From Methanococcoides sp052057775 (lineage in GTDB: Archaea; Halobacteriota; Methanosarcinia; Methanosarcinales; Methanosarcinaceae), in the NCBI RefSeq assembly GCF_052057775.1, contig NZ_CP195121.1, positions 992,001 to 1,056,000 on the forward strand: a stretch of DNA of 64,000 nt, in the 5' to 3' direction. Positions 44,178-52,298 of the stretch are shown here, piece by piece. The notes under the pieces were generated by a model. The model was not told where the DNA came from, did no database searches, and was given only the letters and a program-made list of their open reading frames with translations. Every line of letters starts with the position of its first letter. Position 1 is the first letter of the stretch. The position numbers and the translations under genes were made by a program.

Positions 44178-45263
44178 ATGGCATTCAATGAAACAGTATC
44201 CATGTATGCTGAACAAACATTCGGCTCTCTCTTTGGTTCAATTGAATATAAATTGATAGTAGCCATCCTCATTTTGTTCTCATCGATGATACTTGCCTAT
44301 CTGGTGGACATCGTCTTCAAGAAGGTTGTTTTGCATTATACATCCAGAACAAGATTTGAGATCGATGATCTTATAATGCATGCGATAAAGCGTCCAATAT
44401 ACTACACAGTTATTCTTTTAGGGGCGTTCCTTGCACTATCTGTAATTGGCGGTGCAGAAAGCTATCTGGGCATTTTCAATGATATATTGCTGACCATTTT
44501 GTCATTGGTCTGGATATTTACTCTGATAAGCCTTAACCGGATACTTTTCGATAATGTCCTTCCATCTGTAGTTAAGAAAACAGAAACGAAGGTCGATGAT
44601 GAAGTGCTACCACTTCTGAAAGGGTTGTCTGATCTTGTAATCGGGCTGATCGGTATCGGTATAATACTCGAAGGCGTATGGGGTGTGAATGTTATTCCTC
44701 TGTTCGCATCTGCAGGTATTGTGGGTATTGCCATTGCATTTGCTGCCAAGGATGCCATCTCACAGTTCTTCGGTGGTCTTTCTATCTATTATGACAAGCC
44801 CTTCAAGAACGGTGACCGAATCGAAATTGGCGAAGGTCAGATCGGTATTGTGGAAGAGGTCGGTATTAGAAGTACCAGGATACTCGATCTTTACAATAAT
44901 ATGATCATCATTCCGAACAGCATAATAGCTAACAACAAGGTAATAAACTATACTTCACCCCAATCTCAAATGATGGTGAAAATTACCATAGGAGTTGCAT
45001 ATGGTTCTGATGTTGCAAAGGTAAAACGCGTCCTTATGGATATCGCAAGGAGCATTGACCTTGTTCTTGATCATCCAGAACCATCAGTTCGATTTGATAA
45101 CCATGGGAATTTCAGTCTTGATTTTGCATTGATCCTATGGGTAAGATACCCTTCAGATAAATTCAGTGTCATAAATGAGGTTAACACACTGATAGATTCA
45201 GAGTTCAGAAAAGAGGGAATTGAGATCCCGTTCCCTACGTATACAATACTGAACAAAAAATGA
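44178..45263 (+). CDS. MscS-family mechanosensitive channel
   Basis: A 361-residue membrane protein with about three to four N-terminal spans and the MscS pore motif, here ASAGIVGIAIAFAAKDAISQFFGG, followed by FKNGDRIEIGEGQIGIVEEVGIRSTRI. This is the small-conductance channel that protects cells under osmotic downshock. Length is typical of archaeal forms. It starts 28 bases after the kinase gene; a weak AT-rich region between the two permits its own promoter. Confidence 0.92.
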   Translation: MAFNETVSMYAEQTFGSLFGSIEYKLIVAILILFSSMILAYLVDIVFKKVVLHYTSRTRFEIDDLIMHAIKRPIYYTVILLGAFLALSVIGGAESYLGIFNDILLTILSLVWIFTLISLNRILFDNVLPSVVKKTETKVDDEVLPLLKGLSDLVIGLIGIGIILEGVWGVNVIPLFASAGIVGIAIAFAAKDAISQFFGGLSIYYDKPFKNGDRIEIGEGQIGIVEEVGIRSTRILDLYNNMIIIPNSIIANNKVINYTSPQSQMMVKITIGVAYGSDVAKVKRVLMDIARSIDLVLDHPEPSVRFDNHGNFSLDFALILWVRYPSDKFSVINEVNTLIDSEFRKEGIEIPFPTYTILNKK

Positions 45264-45326
45264 ATATGGGCAGTCTTGTAAATTATGTACAAACCTTTCT
45301 ATATATAGGCGGGTGCAAAATTATTT

Positions 45327-45938
45327 ATGCACAAAAACCTATTTTATTTTAGAGGTGATAATCTGAATTTTGAAGACGTATTCAGGAGAGCATGGGATGT
45401 TTTCAAGGACAACATCGCAGCTTATGTAGTAGCTACATTGATAGCATTTATTGGTTCCATATTCATTGTGACCATTGCACCACTCTTCTATGGTCTTGCA
45501 TACATGGCCGTAAAAGGAATGGGTGGAGAAAAGGTAGAGATCAATGACCTGTTCGAAGGCTTCAACAATTTCATAAAGAGCTGGGTATTCTTTATCTTAT
45601 TCGCCATTATAGTAGGAGTGGGTTTCCTGTTCCTTGTACTTCCGGGACTTGTACTTTCAATACTTATGATCTATGCACTTCCCCTCCTTATCATAAGGGG
45701 CTATGGAGTAATGGATTCCATAAAAGAGAGCATCGATATATCCAAGAACAACTTTGTCGACACTCTTGTGCTGGCTATCATTCTTTGGGTGATCAGCGCA
45801 ATAGGTAACATGACTTATGTTGGTTCCTTACTGACAACACCATTCTACTTCCTTGCACTGGTGGCTGCCCTTGAAGCACAGATCGGTGTGGGAAAAAGTT
45901 ACACTGCCGAGTATACGGAAGTCTCAGATGTTGAGTGA
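45327..45938 (+). CDS. Polytopic membrane protein of unknown function
   Basis: A 203-residue protein with about four to six hydrophobic segments, including VVATLIAFIGSIFIV and VGFLFLVLPGLVLSILMI, similar in style to the YciC/DUF975/DUF4013-type membrane families but not assigned with confidence. A TATA box TCTATATATAGG (45299-45310) lies about 27 bases before the ATG at 45327, suggesting leaderless translation. A GAGGTGAT followed by CTG at 45363 offers a second possible start. Confidence 0.55.
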   Translation: MHKNLFYFRGDNLNFEDVFRRAWDVFKDNIAAYVVATLIAFIGSIFIVTIAPLFYGLAYMAVKGMGGEKVEINDLFEGFNNFIKSWVFFILFAIIVGVGFLFLVLPGLVLSILMIYALPLLIIRGYGVMDSIKESIDISKNNFVDTLVLAIILWVISAIGNMTYVGSLLTTPFYFLALVAALEAQIGVGKSYTAEYTEVSDVE

Positions 45939-45960
45939 AGATTTTTAAAAATATTGTTTT

Positions 45961-45985
45961 GGGTCATAGTGATGTTCTATGACCC
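45961..45985. terminator. Bidirectional hairpin between converging genes
   Basis: An 8-bp inverted repeat GGGTCATA / TATGACCC with nine-base loop lies between the membrane protein (+) and the first pilin-like gene (-). T-rich tracts flank both sides (T5 after each stem arm), so it could end transcripts from both directions. Confidence 0.7.
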
Positions 45986-46004
45986 GAGTTGAATTTTTGT
46001 GGTT

Positions 46005-47387
46005 TTATTCTACGGTCACATCCAGTTCATTTTGAGTGATGTGGAGGTATGTGATGTAATTGCCTAGTCCACAGTATTCAATAGTAACTGTAGAGGTACT
46101 GTAGTCTACGGGATCTTGACCTGTATTGGAACCAATGTAGAATACAATATTACTATCTTCTGTCATCAATTTCATATAGTGCTGTGTAAGATCATTTATT
46201 GAATAAGATACATTTCCATTTTCTATAGTGACATTTGACCACGAAAAGGAATCTTTAACACCACTTTGTTTTGTGAATTCCATCATAAATGAATCATTCA
46301 CTAGATCTACAGTAGAGTTCTGATTCTCGTTTGTGTTGAATACTGGATAATTCTCCACGCTTACCCATCGTTCCGGGTCTGCGCTCAGATCTGTATCTTC
46401 ATAGGTAACGACAAGGTCTAATTGGTTGGCACCTTCTTTTTTCTGCAGATCATATGAGAGCGTCCGAGTTCCGGATGTTGCTGTTATTCCATAGTTCTTT
46501 GGATTGAGTCCACTTGAAGCAGCAGCATCAAAGTCAAAGTGGAATTCATACACCGGCTCGTCTATTTTACAAAGCTGCCCTACTTTTAGTCTGCTTGTGA
46601 GGGGCTGTGTACCCATTGGAGGCTGTGTGGTGAACTGAATAATGGCAGTTTTATTTTCGTCATCCAATGTCGCATTGGTGGCGCCCATCGAATTTGCATA
46701 GTTTGCCCAACCTCTGTAGTAGTCACTTTTTACATAGACGACTACCTTATCGAGATGATCAGTAGGATTTGTTCTGCTGGCGGAAAGTGAAGGGTTCGGA
46801 TATAATACATATGGCTGGTTGTCAGATGTAACCGTAATCGCTGTATTACCGTTACCTGTGATGGACGAATTACCATTTATGGTCATAATTGGCAATGTGA
46901 GTGTTACTCTATTGTAATGGAACTCCGGTGGCGATACCATAACGGTTCTATCGTTTGAACCATAGTTTGCCCAAACTCCGCCTCCTTCATAAGCTACTTT
47001 TCGGTCATCTTTGATATATTCTACAGTGCCCAATGAGCAGTTGAATTCTTCTGAAAAATTAGTCGTAGTATTGATGAGCTGAATTGTCATAATACCTCTT
47101 TCGGCTTCTTCAGCTCCGTTTACATTAATTTCACCACCCATAAGGGATACCGAAGTTGTTTGGTAGGGAGATTCTCCCAGTGCTGCTTTACTCATGCGCG
47201 AATCCAAAACTGTAAATGCTTGTTCTACTTTTTGTGCCTTTGCACTGTCCTGCATATCATTGAGCACGGGGACATTATACACTAATATGATACCAACAGC
47301 AATGATGGCAAGTGAGTACATAAGTAATAATCCAACAACTGAAGAAACCGCTTTACAAGATTCAAATGGTCTTTGTCTAGTCCCCAT
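46005..47387 (-). CDS. Pilin-like envelope protein (DUF7289-like), paralogue 1
   Basis: A 460-residue protein with one N-terminal hydrophobic helix in the type IV pilin style, SCKAVSSVVGLLLMYSLAIIAVG, followed by a long beta-rich extracellular part. The body is very similar to the next gene (shared EFNCSLGTVEYIKDDRKVAYEGGGVW). The motif resembles archaeal pilin N-termini (DUF1628/DUF7289, from memory). Start chosen at ATG 47387 after GGTGG; a TTG at 47396 is possible. It is the last gene of a seven-gene minus-strand cluster. Confidence 0.65.
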   Translation of the reverse strand: MGTRQRPFESCKAVSSVVGLLLMYSLAIIAVGIILVYNVPVLNDMQDSAKAQKVEQAFTVLDSRMSKAALGESPYQTTSVSLMGGEINVNGAEEAERGIMTIQLINTTTNFSEEFNCSLGTVEYIKDDRKVAYEGGGVWANYGSNDRTVMVSPPEFHYNRVTLTLPIMTINGNSSITGNGNTAITVTSDNQPYVLYPNPSLSASRTNPTDHLDKVVVYVKSDYYRGWANYANSMGATNATLDDENKTAIIQFTTQPPMGTQPLTSRLKVGQLCKIDEPVYEFHFDFDAAASSGLNPKNYGITATSGTRTLSYDLQKKEGANQLDLVVTYEDTDLSADPERWVSVENYPVFNTNENQNSTVDLVNDSFMMEFTKQSGVKDSFSWSNVTIENGNVSYSINDLTQHYMKLMTEDSNIVFYIGSNTGQDPVDYSTSTVTIEYCGLGNYITYLHITQNELDVTVE

Positions 47388-47523
47388 GTCCACCAATCCC
47401 TAATTATATAACTATGGTCATCAAACTTGTACTATATCAATTTATACTTTTAGCATACTTATCTTTTTGTACATTATATTTGAAATCCTGTATTTTTGAA
47501 TTTATTATACTATCAAATGCAAT

Positions 47524-48954
47524 TCAATTTACAATTTGTACATTCAATTCATTTTGAGTCACATGCAGGTAGGTAATAAGATTTCCCATTGAATCATAAT
47601 TTAGAGTTACTTTTGAGTTGCTATAATCCATCGGATCCTGTGAACCCCCATCCAGAATAAACTCAATCGGGTCTTCTTTTGTCATCAATTTTATGTAGTG
47701 CTGTGTAATATCATACAGTGGGTATTGATTATAAGCTGGATCTGCATTAAATTCAACGTCCGGTAGTTCACTTGTTGCGTTGGAAGGTCCCCATGAGAAA
47801 TCAGTCTCTGCACAATCTTGGCTAGTCGGGCTATATTCCATTATGAAATATTCATCTAGTAGGTCTACATTTGAGGATTCATCTTCTTGGGCTCCGTCTA
47901 TCGAAAATGTGTCGATACCTTCCCAATGTTCAATATAGTCCGAACCTACGGATGTGTCCATATAGGTAACATGAAGCTCCAGTTGGTCAGCACCGCCCTT
48001 TTTTTGCAAAGTATAGATCAGTGTCTTTGTGCCGGAAATTGCTTTCATTTCATATTTCTTTGGGTTCAGTCCCTGAGATTGTGCAGCTTCGTAGTGAAAG
48101 TTGAAATCATAGACTGGGTCTAAATTTGATTCATTTACCTGGCCCATTTTGATCTTGTTTGAGAGGCTGAATGTTCCCATTGGGGGAACTGTATGGAATT
48201 CAATTATGGCAGTTTCGTTTTCATCATCAGTTGTTGCACTGGTGTAAATCATGGTCTCCGCATAATTAGCCCATGCGTCGTAATACTGACTTTCAATATA
48301 AACTATGACCTTATCATGTAAAACAGGATTCTTTCTCTGTGCGGAAGCTGATACGTTCGGGTACAATATTTGCGGTTTATTGTCTGAAGTTACAGCAATT
48401 TCAAAATCACCTTCGCCACTGGATGATGAGTTTCCATTGATGGTCATTATTGGCAATGTAAGAGTTACTCCATTATAATGGAATTCCGGTGGTGATAGCA
48501 TAACTGATCCACCTCTTGATCCATAGTTTGACCACACTCCTCCACCTTCATATGCTATTTTTCTATCATCTTTTACATATTCTATAGTGCCAAGAGAACA
48601 ATTGAACTCTTCATTTGTATTGTCAGTTTGATTGATGATCTGTATTGTCATTTTACCCCTGTCAGCTTCACCCTGGCTATTTACATCTATTGTACCGCCC
48701 ATTAAGGTTATTGTCGTTGTCTGGACAGGAGATTCTCCCAGTGCTACTTTACTTATACGAGAATCCAGGATTGTGAATGCCTGCTCAATCTTCTGAGCTT
48801 TTGCATCTTCCTGCATTTCGAAGATTACCGGAACACTGTAGAGCAGCATCACACTAATGCAAATGATGGTAAGTGAGAACATTATCAACGCTCCCACAAC
48901 AGATGAAACTGCTTTGCATGATTGGGATAAGTTTTTTTCAGATTTCATGCCCAT
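47524..48954 (-). CDS. Pilin-like envelope protein (DUF7289-like), paralogue 2
   Basis: A 476-residue protein with a pilin-like N-terminus, SCKAVSSVVGALIMFSLTIICIS, and a body strongly resembling the previous gene across its length. The two are a tandem duplication with diverged C-termini. The ATG at 48954 has GGTGG six bases upstream; a GTG at 48963 is in frame but worse. It is followed almost immediately by the third cluster member (48965). Confidence 0.65.
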   Translation of the reverse strand: MGMKSEKNLSQSCKAVSSVVGALIMFSLTIICISVMLLYSVPVIFEMQEDAKAQKIEQAFTILDSRISKVALGESPVQTTTITLMGGTIDVNSQGEADRGKMTIQIINQTDNTNEEFNCSLGTIEYVKDDRKIAYEGGGVWSNYGSRGGSVMLSPPEFHYNGVTLTLPIMTINGNSSSSGEGDFEIAVTSDNKPQILYPNVSASAQRKNPVLHDKVIVYIESQYYDAWANYAETMIYTSATTDDENETAIIEFHTVPPMGTFSLSNKIKMGQVNESNLDPVYDFNFHYEAAQSQGLNPKKYEMKAISGTKTLIYTLQKKGGADQLELHVTYMDTSVGSDYIEHWEGIDTFSIDGAQEDESSNVDLLDEYFIMEYSPTSQDCAETDFSWGPSNATSELPDVEFNADPAYNQYPLYDITQHYIKLMTKEDPIEFILDGGSQDPMDYSNSKVTLNYDSMGNLITYLHVTQNELNVQIVN

Positions 48955-48964
48955 TATTGCCACC

Positions 48965-49753
48965 TTATTCGATCGACATTCTTAGAGGTGTTTTTATTAC
49001 ATATACGTCGATGTTCTCATCAGTGTAATCTTTGTGTGCATGCACAGTTGAAGGCGTACTATTTATTATTTGCATCTCCATTGTTTCATTAAGGTAATTT
49101 GTCCAACCAGTATAATACAAACTATTGTTTACGTAGATATCAACTGCTGAAACGTTCTGGTAGCTGGTAATCATTGATTTGCCACCCTTTGCTATCACAC
49201 GTATAAGACCTTCTCCTGAAACCCCCTCATTTCCATCGATATCATTTTCAATTCCTGCAGCAGGTATAACAAGCATGCTATCAGAATAAACGAACTGAGG
49301 TTCTCGGACCATTATAGCTTCACCGGTTTGGTATTTTGCCCAAATTCCTGTATTTTCATATGAGATGGTAGTCCCTTCAAACTCGTTCTGTAATTCTCTG
49401 ATCTGACGGCCAGCAGATTCCCGAGTTTCGACCGAAGAGCTAGATGAGTTCCATGACTGTACCGTCACAGAAATTGTAGAGTTTCCTGAAATCCATATTC
49501 CTCCTCCATACATTTTTAGCTCTACAGATTGAGAAGGTGCATTGTCAAAGACGATTTTATTTACGTTCTCTCCAAGAACCATGAAACTTTGCCTGATGTT
49601 TTCTTGATGTCCACTTTCCTGCATGTCCTGAAGGGCAGGAAATCCTGCAACTGTGATCACAGTTATTGCAATGAGCATGATACCAAGTATGAGTACCACA
49701 TCAACTACTTCTGATACTGCATTTTCCGATCGAATTATATCTTTTATTACCAT
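48965..49753 (-). CDS. Pilin-like envelope protein, 262 residues
   Basis: Hydrophobic N-terminus SENAVSEVVDVVLILGIMLIAITVI in pilin style, followed by a beta-rich domain with the pattern seen in the larger paralogues (GGGIWISGNSTISVTVQSW, then NTGIWAKY). Shares organisation and probably ancestry with them. Role: minor pilin-like or envelope protein of the cluster; function unknown. It overlaps no neighbour and precedes paralogue 2 in the transcript by ten bases. Confidence 0.6.
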   Translation of the reverse strand: MVIKDIIRSENAVSEVVDVVLILGIMLIAITVITVAGFPALQDMQESGHQENIRQSFMVLGENVNKIVFDNAPSQSVELKMYGGGIWISGNSTISVTVQSWNSSSSSVETRESAGRQIRELQNEFEGTTISYENTGIWAKYQTGEAIMVREPQFVYSDSMLVIPAAGIENDIDGNEGVSGEGLIRVIAKGGKSMITSYQNVSAVDIYVNNSLYYTGWTNYLNETMEMQIINSTPSTVHAHKDYTDENIDVYVIKTPLRMSIE

Positions 49754-49776
49754 ATATATCAGAACCTTTGAGTTGA

Positions 49777-50250
49777 TTAGTGGATTTCTATCATATCCGA
49801 AGTGCTATTGTAGATCATGGCATGTTCAACACTTGCACTGCTTATAGTAGTGTTCATTACCTGAATATTTCTCGCTTCGTAAGGTATTTTGACTCTTGTT
49901 TCATCTCGTCCATGAGATTCAAATATCATTTCTTTTTCAGAGTTTGAAAATTCAACCGAATAATATTCATTTGCCACTTTCAAAGGCAATAGCATCTCGT
50001 ACCTTATTTCATCAACCTCTCCACCTGCAGTGGTGCTGCTATTTACCAGCGTTTCCATTTCCGTAAGCTGGAGTGCAATGTTATTTCCGTGGATCTCAAA
50101 TTCTTCTCTCATGACTGTTTGCTCTGCCTGGTCCATCATATTGTAGGATGCATTCATTACAAGCAAAAAAGTGATTACTGTTATTGAAAACGTAAGTATG
50201 AACCCAACAGAGGTTGCTACAGCTTCATTGTCATGGAATATCTGCTTCAT
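49777..50250 (-). CDS. Pilin-like small membrane-anchored protein (DUF7266-like)
   Basis: A 157-residue protein with hydrophobic N-terminus NEAVATSVGFILTFSITVITFLLVM and a short beta-rich domain. The style resembles haloarchaeal DUF7266 proteins that stand in a similar cluster, as I recall. ATG at 50250. It lies between its two minus-strand neighbours with gaps of 10-25 bases, so one transcript is likely. Confidence 0.5.
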   Translation of the reverse strand: MKQIFHDNEAVATSVGFILTFSITVITFLLVMNASYNMMDQAEQTVMREEFEIHGNNIALQLTEMETLVNSSTTAGGEVDEIRYEMLLPLKVANEYYSVEFSNSEKEMIFESHGRDETRVKIPYEARNIQVMNTTISSASVEHAMIYNSTSDMIEIH

Positions 50251-50259
50251 GTTCGATCC

Positions 50260-51105
50260 TCATGGTATTGTGAAAGGCATTGACACGTTGATCTTGTTAT
50301 TACTGGATGCGATACTTATTGTAGCATTTGTAACTTTGTATCTTTCTTCAACAAATGTACTTCCATCTGCAAGTCCACCATTGATTTCGTAGTATCCCAT
50401 CGCATTGCTTGAGTTCACAAATTTGATGCTATAAATCTCTCCTGATGTGGATGTTGTAAAATAGAAGTAATTCGTGTCGCTAGGGCTATTTATCCAATTG
50501 CCAGTTACATTTAGAATCATATCTGTGCTGGGTGACATTGAATCTGTATGATCATTTACAGTTATATTGATATTGGCACTATCATTGTATATCTTCATAG
50601 TCCAGATGGGTATGTTGGATTGGTTTATTGCCTGCACTTCATATGCATTTGATGCATTTCCAAGTTTTGATGTGTTTGTTAGTGTTATGGTAAATATATC
50701 TGTTTGATTTACATTTTTAACAACAATCCAGTCTGAGTTGCCACCATACAGCCCATTTTCTGTAAAATATGCATCATTGAGGTTGCTGTCATCGAAGGAT
50801 AAAGAAAGACCGCGGAATGCGTATATCGTCGATATCTCATTTGCATAGCTGTCCATATTTTTTGTAAACATATTTTCATTGAATGAATCATTAATCGTGG
50901 CATTGTAGTAAGCAGCCCTTGTTGCTTCATCTGTCATCTGAGCAATGTTGGAAATCTCATAATTGCTAATGTCGCTGCTAGACTCCGATGCCATGTTGCT
51001 CGCATAGATAATATTGTTTAACATTATGGTCGATATGACTAAAGTGAATCCTATGGCAAATGCAGCAAGTAACAGCAATTGTGCAGAATCATCGAACTTT
51101 CTCAT
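50260..51105 (-). CDS. Pilin-like protein (DUF7261-like)
   Basis: A 281-residue protein starting MRKFDDSAQLLLLAAFAIGFTLVIS, one N-terminal span, then a Ser/Asn-rich beta-type extracellular portion. The SAQLLLLAAFAI start resembles haloarchaeal DUF7261 proteins (from memory). Function unknown; probably a minor surface subunit. ATG at 51105, followed within 20 bases by the next gene's end. Confidence 0.55.
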   Translation of the reverse strand: MRKFDDSAQLLLLAAFAIGFTLVISTIMLNNIIYASNMASESSSDISNYEISNIAQMTDEATRAAYYNATINDSFNENMFTKNMDSYANEISTIYAFRGLSLSFDDSNLNDAYFTENGLYGGNSDWIVVKNVNQTDIFTITLTNTSKLGNASNAYEVQAINQSNIPIWTMKIYNDSANINITVNDHTDSMSPSTDMILNVTGNWINSPSDTNYFYFTTSTSGEIYSIKFVNSSNAMGYYEINGGLADGSTFVEERYKVTNATISIASSNNKINVSMPFTIP

Positions 51106-51125
51106 GGTAACATCTCTTATTTATT

Positions 51126-51746
51126 TTACATACGCCACAAAGTAAGTTTCACATCTACAATATTGTATAACGCAGTTGTATCATCAATATCTGGTATTTT
51201 AGTAGTAGTTTTAACATCAGAATCGGAAAGCAAAACCTTCCTTGAGATAATTACGGCATTGTCGGAGGGATCGCCGTTGTAAATATAATAATTATCTAAT
51301 TTTTGTTGATATTCGGAATAGCCATCAAATTCTGAAACAGTACTATATGTGAATTCTACATTGTGAGCTATACCATTTTTCACCACAACAAGTTCCAGCA
51401 TATCTACTATGGGTCCATTAAGTGAATTATTTTTATTATAATCGGACTGGTAATTTGTACCGTTCCAGACATATGGTTCCCCATTCCAGTTGATAATCGC
51501 ATCTTTCAGGGCAGAGCTCTGTCCATGTGGTGCATAGTCGAGTGCAGTTAACATATCCTGACCCATCATGTACATCTGGGATTCAATATGGGCATTTGCT
51601 GTTGATGAGGTAAGTGGAGTGAGCGATGTTGCCTGAACTGCGAATAGAATTATAACTACCATTATAGTTGCAGCCATTATGGCTTCAAGAGTATGCATTT
51701 GTGCACTCTGACTATTTCTAATCTCAACTATTTTTACCCCCCTCAT
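51126..51746 (-). CDS. Pilin-like protein (DUF7288-like)
   Basis: A 206-residue protein with SAQMHTLEAIMAATIMVVIILFAVQ near the N-terminus, then TSLTPLTSSTANAHIESQ, strikingly like the haloarchaeal DUF7288 pattern (HTLEA..Q.TAVTPLTAST..HIENQ). One span and an extracellular part. Probably a pseudopilin. Ends 20 bases before the DUF7261-like gene. Confidence 0.6.
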   Translation of the reverse strand: MRGVKIVEIRNSQSAQMHTLEAIMAATIMVVIILFAVQATSLTPLTSSTANAHIESQMYMMGQDMLTALDYAPHGQSSALKDAIINWNGEPYVWNGTNYQSDYNKNNSLNGPIVDMLELVVVKNGIAHNVEFTYSTVSEFDGYSEYQQKLDNYYIYNGDPSDNAVIISRKVLLSDSDVKTTTKIPDIDDTTALYNIVDVKLTLWRM

Positions 51747-51747
51747 C

Positions 51748-52281
51748 TTACCACACCCTCACTGATAGTATGGCTGTTTCAGTCTCGCCAGTATCTGAAT
51801 CTTCAATAAGTACAATGCGTTTGGTTTGGCCAATGTTGTCAGAAAGTGGAAGTGGTTTTCCTGCCATTCGTATGTCTGTACTGTTCTCTAATGTCACATT
51901 AAGATCATATCGATGGTATTCTCCTCTCATACCCAGATTCTCAATTTCGGTATAATAGCCATTATCTGATAACTTGTTATCAAAGTAATCATTGGTCTTG
52001 TCTTCATCAATAAGATTCGGTGTCCTGATGTCCCCCGCACTGATCTCCTTCTCAGTGATAGAAGTAGCAACACGGTCAGCAACAAGTGTTACCTCATCAG
52101 AATTGGACTGGAATGGTGTAAATAGCCCTGCTGAATACTGGAATATGAAGAATAGTGCAACAATGAAGATGGTAATTCCCATAAGGTAATCGATTGTTAC
52201 CTGTCCTTCGTCATTTCCTCGAAGTTTTCTTTTAAACAAATTAGGTCTTGTCATATTCTTCATCGTTCCTTTATGAGACAT
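51748..52281 (-). CDS. Pilin-like protein (DUF7287-like)
   Basis: A 177-residue protein with a positively charged start, then EGQVTIDYLMGITIFIVALFFIFQ, which resembles the pilin-type signal and helix of haloarchaeal DUF7287 proteins. An ectodomain follows. Its stop adjoins the start of the DUF7288-like gene (one base between). A downstream in-frame Met (MTRPNLFK) may be the true start. Upstream in the cluster stands the FlaD/E-type gene, 17 bases away. Confidence 0.6.
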   Translation of the reverse strand: MSHKGTMKNMTRPNLFKRKLRGNDEGQVTIDYLMGITIFIVALFFIFQYSAGLFTPFQSNSDEVTLVADRVATSITEKEISAGDIRTPNLIDEDKTNDYFDNKLSDNGYYTEIENLGMRGEYHRYDLNVTLENSTDIRMAGKPLPLSDNIGQTKRIVLIEDSDTGETETAILSVRVW

Positions 52282-52298
52282 TTCCAGATTAATGGATC

